From an uncultured Clostridia bacterium (GTDB lineage Bacteria; Bacillota; Clostridia; Christensenellales; CAG-138), in NCBI GenBank assembly GCA_947304365.1, contig CAMZAY010000037.1, positions 1 to 8,368 of the forward strand: a stretch of 8,368 nt of DNA, written 5' to 3'. Positions 5,842-8,368 of the stretch are shown here, piece by piece. The notes under the pieces were generated by a model. It was not told the DNA's origin. It was given only the letters and a program-made list of their open reading frames with translations, and did not search any database. The translations under genes were made by a program, and so were the position numbers. How positions within the stretch are numbered: the stretch's first letter is position 1; the number at the start of each line of letters is the position of its first letter.

Positions 5842-5872
5842 CCCGGTCCGTTTTTCTTTTGACATGCGCCGG
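5842..5872 (+). repeat. 31-bp direct repeat, right copy
   Basis: This is identical to 5594-5624. It carries only the right arm of the terminator stem plus the T-run; no CGGACCGGG arm lies close by, so this copy is not a complete terminator. It does supply the -35 box of the promoter for the lipoprotein gene. A related arm, CGGACCG, is found at 5642-5648, about 200 nt upstream. Confidence 0.9.
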
Positions 5873-5887
5873 GCGATATGGTACAAT
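5859..5887 (+). promoter_or_regulatory. Strong sigma-A-type promoter for the lipoprotein gene
   Basis: TTGACA (5859-5864), an exact 17-nt spacer and TACAAT (5882-5887) with an upstream TG-G (extended -10). The first two Ts of the -35 are also the end of the T-run in the direct repeat. Transcription would begin near 5894, giving a leader of about 26 nt. Confidence 0.85.
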
Positions 5888-5919
5888 TTTATAAATATAA
5901 AAAACGGAGGACCATCCCG

Positions 5920-6540
5920 ATGAGGAAGGCTTTAAGGATAACGGCGCTCGCGCTTGCGCTCGTGATGCTCGCGGCGCTCTCAGGCTGCGGAAAGGACAAT
6001 AAGCCCGATCCCGGTCCCGAAAAGGGAGGGGAGAAGGCGCTCTCCGAGGAGGAGACCGCGCGCGCGGAGGAGCTCGCCTCGGCTTTTCGCCTTTTCGGCG
6101 AATGCGATATCGAAAAGGGTCTCGAGCTGAGGACGGTGGAGCGCATGATATTCTGCATGTACACCGGCTCTCTCGAGGAGAGCGATACAGCGGGATACGG
6201 CGTCATAGACGCGGACGAGGCGGACGGTATGCTGATGCGCATATTCAGCGGCTTCGACGCGAAGGGCATGTTCCGCACCAAATATAAGGAGGGCGAGGAG
6301 CAGGAGCTCTATTATTCGGACGGCAGGTATTTCGTAAAGCTGACCGATCTTTCCGCCTACACATACAGCGTGACAGCCGCGAACGAGCTTGTCGATAAGG
6401 ACGGCAAGCGTATAGGCGACGTGATAACGGTATCCGTTATGAAGGACGGCGCACGCGAGGCGACCATCCGGCTGGAGCTTGCGGACAGCGAACAGGCGGT
6501 CTATTCGATAAGGAAATGCTCGATCGACTACGTTGACTGA
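5920..6540 (+). CDS. Small extracytoplasmic lipoprotein of unknown function
   Basis: This 206-residue protein has a textbook lipoprotein signal: MRKALRI, a hydrophobic core LALALVMLAA, and lipobox LSGC with the lipidated cysteine at residue 23. A charged low-complexity spacer follows (KDNKPDPGPEKGGEKALSEEE), then a domain of about 160 residues rich in Glu, Asp and Tyr. The domain ends in alternating beta-like stretches (YFVKLTDLSAYTYSVTAANELVDKDG, ITVSVMKDGAREATIRLEL). I recognise no family. The start is the ATG at 5920, with GGAGG 9 nt upstream; an in-frame ATG at 5878 lies inside the promoter, before the transcription start, and is excluded. It has its own promoter after the pgs terminator, so a role in PGA is not implied beyond proximity. 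Confidence 0.85.
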   Translation: MRKALRITALALALVMLAALSGCGKDNKPDPGPEKGGEKALSEEETARAEELASAFRLFGECDIEKGLELRTVERMIFCMYTGSLEESDTAGYGVIDADEADGMLMRIFSGFDAKGMFRTKYKEGEEQELYYSDGRYFVKLTDLSAYTYSVTAANELVDKDGKRIGDVITVSVMKDGAREATIRLELADSEQAVYSIRKCSIDYVD

Positions 6541-6565
6541 CAGGCGGTCTCATCATTATTATAAT
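6537..6565 (+). promoter_or_regulatory. Predicted promoter for the YhaM-type gene, overlapping the lipoprotein stop
   Basis: CTGACA (6537-6542), a 17-nt spacer and a perfect TATAAT (6560-6565). The -35 includes the TGA stop of the lipoprotein gene. The start of transcription would be near 6572, inside or just after the ribosome site of the next gene, so a transcript from here would be nearly leaderless. Read-through from 5859 is the alternative source of mRNA. Confidence 0.5.
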
Positions 6566-6581
6566 AAGGGAGCTTGAGCTT

Positions 6582-7562
6582 ATGGGCAGGATGAATCTTC
6601 TTTCCAACTGCATCAACAATACGACCGGCGCCGTGGAGGGCTTCTGCCTTGTCAAATCGGTGCAGGTGAAAAACAACGTAAAGGGCGCGGACTACCTTGA
6701 TTTCACGCTTGCCGACGCGGGCGGAGAGGTGAACGCCAAGCTCTGGGATTACAGGACGGAAACGCACGGCGTGTTCGCCGTCGGCGATATAATAAAGGTC
6801 AGGGGCACGGTCAATCTGTGGAAGGACGTCGAACAGCTCAAGATCGACCGCATCCGCCACAGGACCGATTCGGACGCCGTGGATATGAGCGCGATAGTCG
6901 CAAGCTCGCCCGTGGACGGGGAGGATACCTTCCGCCGGATCTATGAGTTTGCCGGCACCTTCGCCGACAAGGATCTTACGCTGCTCACGCAGTACCTTCT
7001 GCGGGGCAGGAAGGAAGCGATAGAGAGCTATCCCGCGGCGCTGAGGCTGCATCACGCCTGCCGCGGCGGGCTCATGTTCCACACCGGGACGATGCTCGAG
7101 ATAGCGAAAAAGGTCGTGGAGGTCTACAAGCCCCTTTATCCCGAGCTTTCGAGCGACCTCGTCTACTGCGGCGTGATACTGCACGATATCGCCAAGACGG
7201 AGGAGCTTGACGTCGGTCCGCTCGGCGTCGCCACGGCGTACTCCATGCGCGGTCAGCTGATGGGGCATATCAATATGGGCGTTTCGATGGTGGAGCAGGC
7301 AGCGGCGGAGCTCCAGCTTCCGGAGGAGCTTACGACGCTCATTTCGCACATACTGCTTTCGCATCACGGTCAGCCGGATTTCGGCTCGCCCAAATTCCCC
7401 ATGTTCCCGGAGGCGGAGATCGTTTCCGAGATCGACATGCTCGACGCCCGTATGTTCGAGATGTTCGACGCGCTCTCCGGCGTGGAGGTGGGGCAGTTCA
7501 CCGAAAGGCAGTGGTCCATGGACAACAGGCAGCTGTTCAGGCACGGACACGGAGTGAAATAA
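6582..7562 (+). CDS. yhaM: YhaM-family 3'-5' exoribonuclease (OB-fold plus HD domain)
   Basis: This 326-residue protein is close to the 314 residues of B. subtilis YhaM. Residues about 15-92 form an OB-fold nucleic-acid-binding domain (GFCLVKSVQVKNN, YLDFTLADAGGEVNAKLWD, GDIIKVRGTVNLW). From about 150 an HD phosphohydrolase domain follows: LHH (157-158), MFH (H167), the HD pair H201-D202 in VILHDIAK, GH at 229, ISH (H256), LSHHG (H261-H262) and EIDMLDARM (D285). The family-typical block HHGQPDFGSPKFPMFPEAE and the tail GQFTERQWSMDNRQLF are present. YhaM enzymes trim RNA 3' ends in the cytoplasm in a metal-dependent way. From memory, the family usually has a histidine in the block before EID; here that position is Ser282. 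The ATG at 6582 follows AAGGGAG with 9-nt spacing. Confidence 0.93.
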   Translation: MGRMNLLSNCINNTTGAVEGFCLVKSVQVKNNVKGADYLDFTLADAGGEVNAKLWDYRTETHGVFAVGDIIKVRGTVNLWKDVEQLKIDRIRHRTDSDAVDMSAIVASSPVDGEDTFRRIYEFAGTFADKDLTLLTQYLLRGRKEAIESYPAALRLHHACRGGLMFHTGTMLEIAKKVVEVYKPLYPELSSDLVYCGVILHDIAKTEELDVGPLGVATAYSMRGQLMGHINMGVSMVEQAAAELQLPEELTTLISHILLSHHGQPDFGSPKFPMFPEAEIVSEIDMLDARMFEMFDALSGVEVGQFTERQWSMDNRQLFRHGHGVK

Positions 7563-7586
7563 AACGCCTGCAAAGGATAAGAACGG

Positions 7587-7638
7587 GACCGGGGACGGTG
7601 AGAGCTTGGGCGCATTCACCCTCCCCGGTCTTTTTTTC
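7587..7638 (+). terminator. Intrinsic terminator after the YhaM-type gene
   Basis: GACCGGGGA (7587-7595) pairs with TCCCCGGTC (7622-7630); after one C-C mismatch, GGTGA (7597-7601) pairs with TCACC (7616-7620). A run of seven Ts follows (7631-7637). It lies 24 nt after the stop codon. The GACCGGG/CCCGGTC core is shared with the terminator at 5580. Confidence 0.92.
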
Positions 7639-7672
7639 TCATCCTCCTTTTTTTGACACATAAAATATAATA

Positions 7673-7702
7673 TTGACAGTATAATTGCATATATGGTATA
7701 AT
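7673..7702 (+). promoter_or_regulatory. Strong promoter for the ABC transporter binding-protein gene
   Basis: TTGACA (7673-7678), an 18-nt spacer and TATAAT (7697-7702) preceded by TG-G, an extended -10. A second TTGACA at 7653-7658 and a TATAAT at 7680-7685 lie in the same AT-rich stretch but are 21 nt apart, too far for a standard pair. Transcription would begin near 7709. Confidence 0.85.
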
Positions 7703-7708
7703 CTAAAA

Positions 7709-7807
7709 GTAAAATTATGCTCGCACGGGCGCGCTGATGGGAAAACGCCCGTATGCGGTATGATTTAACGACACTCTAACAAATATGTTTTAGGAGGAAA
7801 AAACTAA
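7709..7807 (+). promoter_or_regulatory. 5' leader with hairpin and strong ribosome site
   Basis: The predicted leader is about 100 nt. It includes a 7-bp stem ACGGGCG (7725-7731) / CGCCCGT (7746-7752) with a 14-nt loop and ends with AGGAGG (7792-7797), 10 nt before the ATG. I do not recognise a riboswitch class, and the stem has no T-run after it. Confidence 0.45.
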
Positions 7808-8368
7808 ATGAAGAAAGCTTTGGCTCTTATGCTCGTCGTCATCATGGTTCTTGCTGCTTTTGCCGCTTGTAAGCATGATCCCGTCAAGCCTGACGAGACT
7901 CAGAAGCCCGACAACACCGATGTTGTCGAGACTGACAAGCCCCTGGAGCCCAAGAAGGAGTACACCTACAATCTGTATTCCACCTCTCTGGGCAGCAACT
8001 GGAACCCCCACACCTGGGAGACCAGCGGTGACAGCGACATCCTCAGCTACCTCTCCAGCCCCTTCTGCACCATGCAGGCTGAGAACACCGAAGACGGTAT
8101 TTATCAGTGGGTTTACGAGATGGCTACCGAGATCAACGATGTTACCAAGGATCATCAGGATGACCTGACCAAGTACGCCGTAACCCTCGGCGAAGGCGTC
8201 GACGCCGCCTCTGTTGAAAAAGGCTATGTCTTCGAGATCAAACTGAACCCGAACGCGAAGTGGGAAGACGGCACCCCCATCAATGCCGACTCCTATATCG
8301 AGTCCATGAAGCTCCTGCTCGATCCCGAGATGCACAACTACCGTGCCAACCTGTATTATGCGGGTGAG
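7808..8368 (+). CDS. Oligopeptide-type ABC transporter substrate-binding lipoprotein, N-terminal part
   Basis: 187 codons are open from an ATG with AGGAGG upstream to the right edge of the window. The N-terminus is a lipoprotein signal (MKKALALMLVVIMVLAAFAAC, cysteine at 21), then a Lys/Pro/Asp/Thr-rich spacer to about residue 52. The mature start YNLYSTSLGSNWNPHTWETSGDSDILSYLSSPF and the block FEIKLNPNAKWEDGTPINADSYIESMKLLLDP match the N-lobe of family 5 (OppA/DppA) binding proteins. It would capture peptides or related solutes outside the cell for a permease probably encoded downstream. Codon choice (GCT, ACC, CTG, AAG, GAC) is more restricted than in its neighbours, which with the strong promoter suggests high expression. 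The ligand cannot be inferred. Confidence 0.9.
   Translation, partial: MKKALALMLVVIMVLAAFAACKHDPVKPDETQKPDNTDVVETDKPLEPKKEYTYNLYSTSLGSNWNPHTWETSGDSDILSYLSSPFCTMQAENTEDGIYQWVYEMATEINDVTKDHQDDLTKYAVTLGEGVDAASVEKGYVFEIKLNPNAKWEDGTPINADSYIESMKLLLDPEMHNYRANLYYAGE

Noticed and set aside
5611..5862. 83-codon open frame within the intergenic insertion
   Set aside because: It starts in the -35 region of the left repeat, runs through hairpins and both direct repeats, has no ribosome site and no recognisable protein sequence.
5594..5872. CRISPR array
   Set aside because: There are only two copies of the 31-bp repeat with a 217-bp interval, and they overlap a terminator and a promoter; this does not fit regular repeat-spacer structure.
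6528..7661. 377-codon open frame on the minus strand opposite the YhaM-type gene
   Set aside because: It is antisense to a well-supported gene and begins within the terminator and T-run region, where no ribosome site is seen.
7709..7807. Riboswitch in the leader of the binding-protein gene
   Set aside because: The leader has one simple stem and no motif of a class I know; it is recorded only as a leader hairpin.

Overview
The window is GC-rich, but its intergenic regions are AT-rich and carry Firmicutes-type signals: GGAGG ribosome sites, TTGACA/TATAAT promoters with an extended TG-N-10, and GC-hairpin/T-run terminators. With the homologies (PgsB/PgsC, a YhaM-type exoribonuclease, a sigma factor with a charged membrane partner, cysteine-anchored lipoproteins), this points to a GC-rich member of the Clostridia, plausibly a gut Oscillospirales or Christensenellales lineage. 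That placement is an inference; no rRNA or marker gene is present.

Layout. (1) 1-703, minus strand: a sigma-70/ECF-like sigma factor, followed by the first 43 codons of a probable membrane anti-sigma or partner protein that leaves the window at its left edge. (2) 704-915: a divergent intergenic region with one promoter for each direction, a 7-bp inverted repeat between them, and a short leader with a hairpin and a possible six-codon leader peptide. (3) 916-5567, plus strand: a tightly packed four-gene operon for poly-gamma-glutamate (PGA). It encodes the amide ligase PgsB/CapB, the membrane protein PgsC/CapC, a CapA/PgsA-family protein, and a membrane-tethered gamma-glutamyltransferase of the CapD type. 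It ends in a strong terminator. (4) 5613-5872: a non-coding insertion with hairpins, bracketed by a 31-bp direct repeat that copies half of the terminator and the -35 box of the next promoter. (5) 5920-6540: a small lipoprotein of unknown function with its own promoter. (6) 6582-7562: a YhaM-family OB-fold/HD 3'-5' exoribonuclease, then a terminator. (7) 7808 to the right edge: the start of an oligopeptide-type ABC transporter binding lipoprotein behind a strong promoter and a leader of about 100 nt.

How the genes work together. PgsB and PgsC form the known minimal PGA polymerase, PgsA/CapA assists synthesis or export, and CapD-type enzymes cleave PGA and in Bacillus anthracis attach it to peptidoglycan. 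The order B-C-A-D matches capBCAD of B. anthracis, which suggests a surface-attached or processed PGA rather than only a released one. The most unusual point is that the CapA-like protein keeps the family fold signature, but the residues expected to bind metal have been replaced at every motif I could align by eye. The other genes look like housekeeping or accessory genes with separate promoters.
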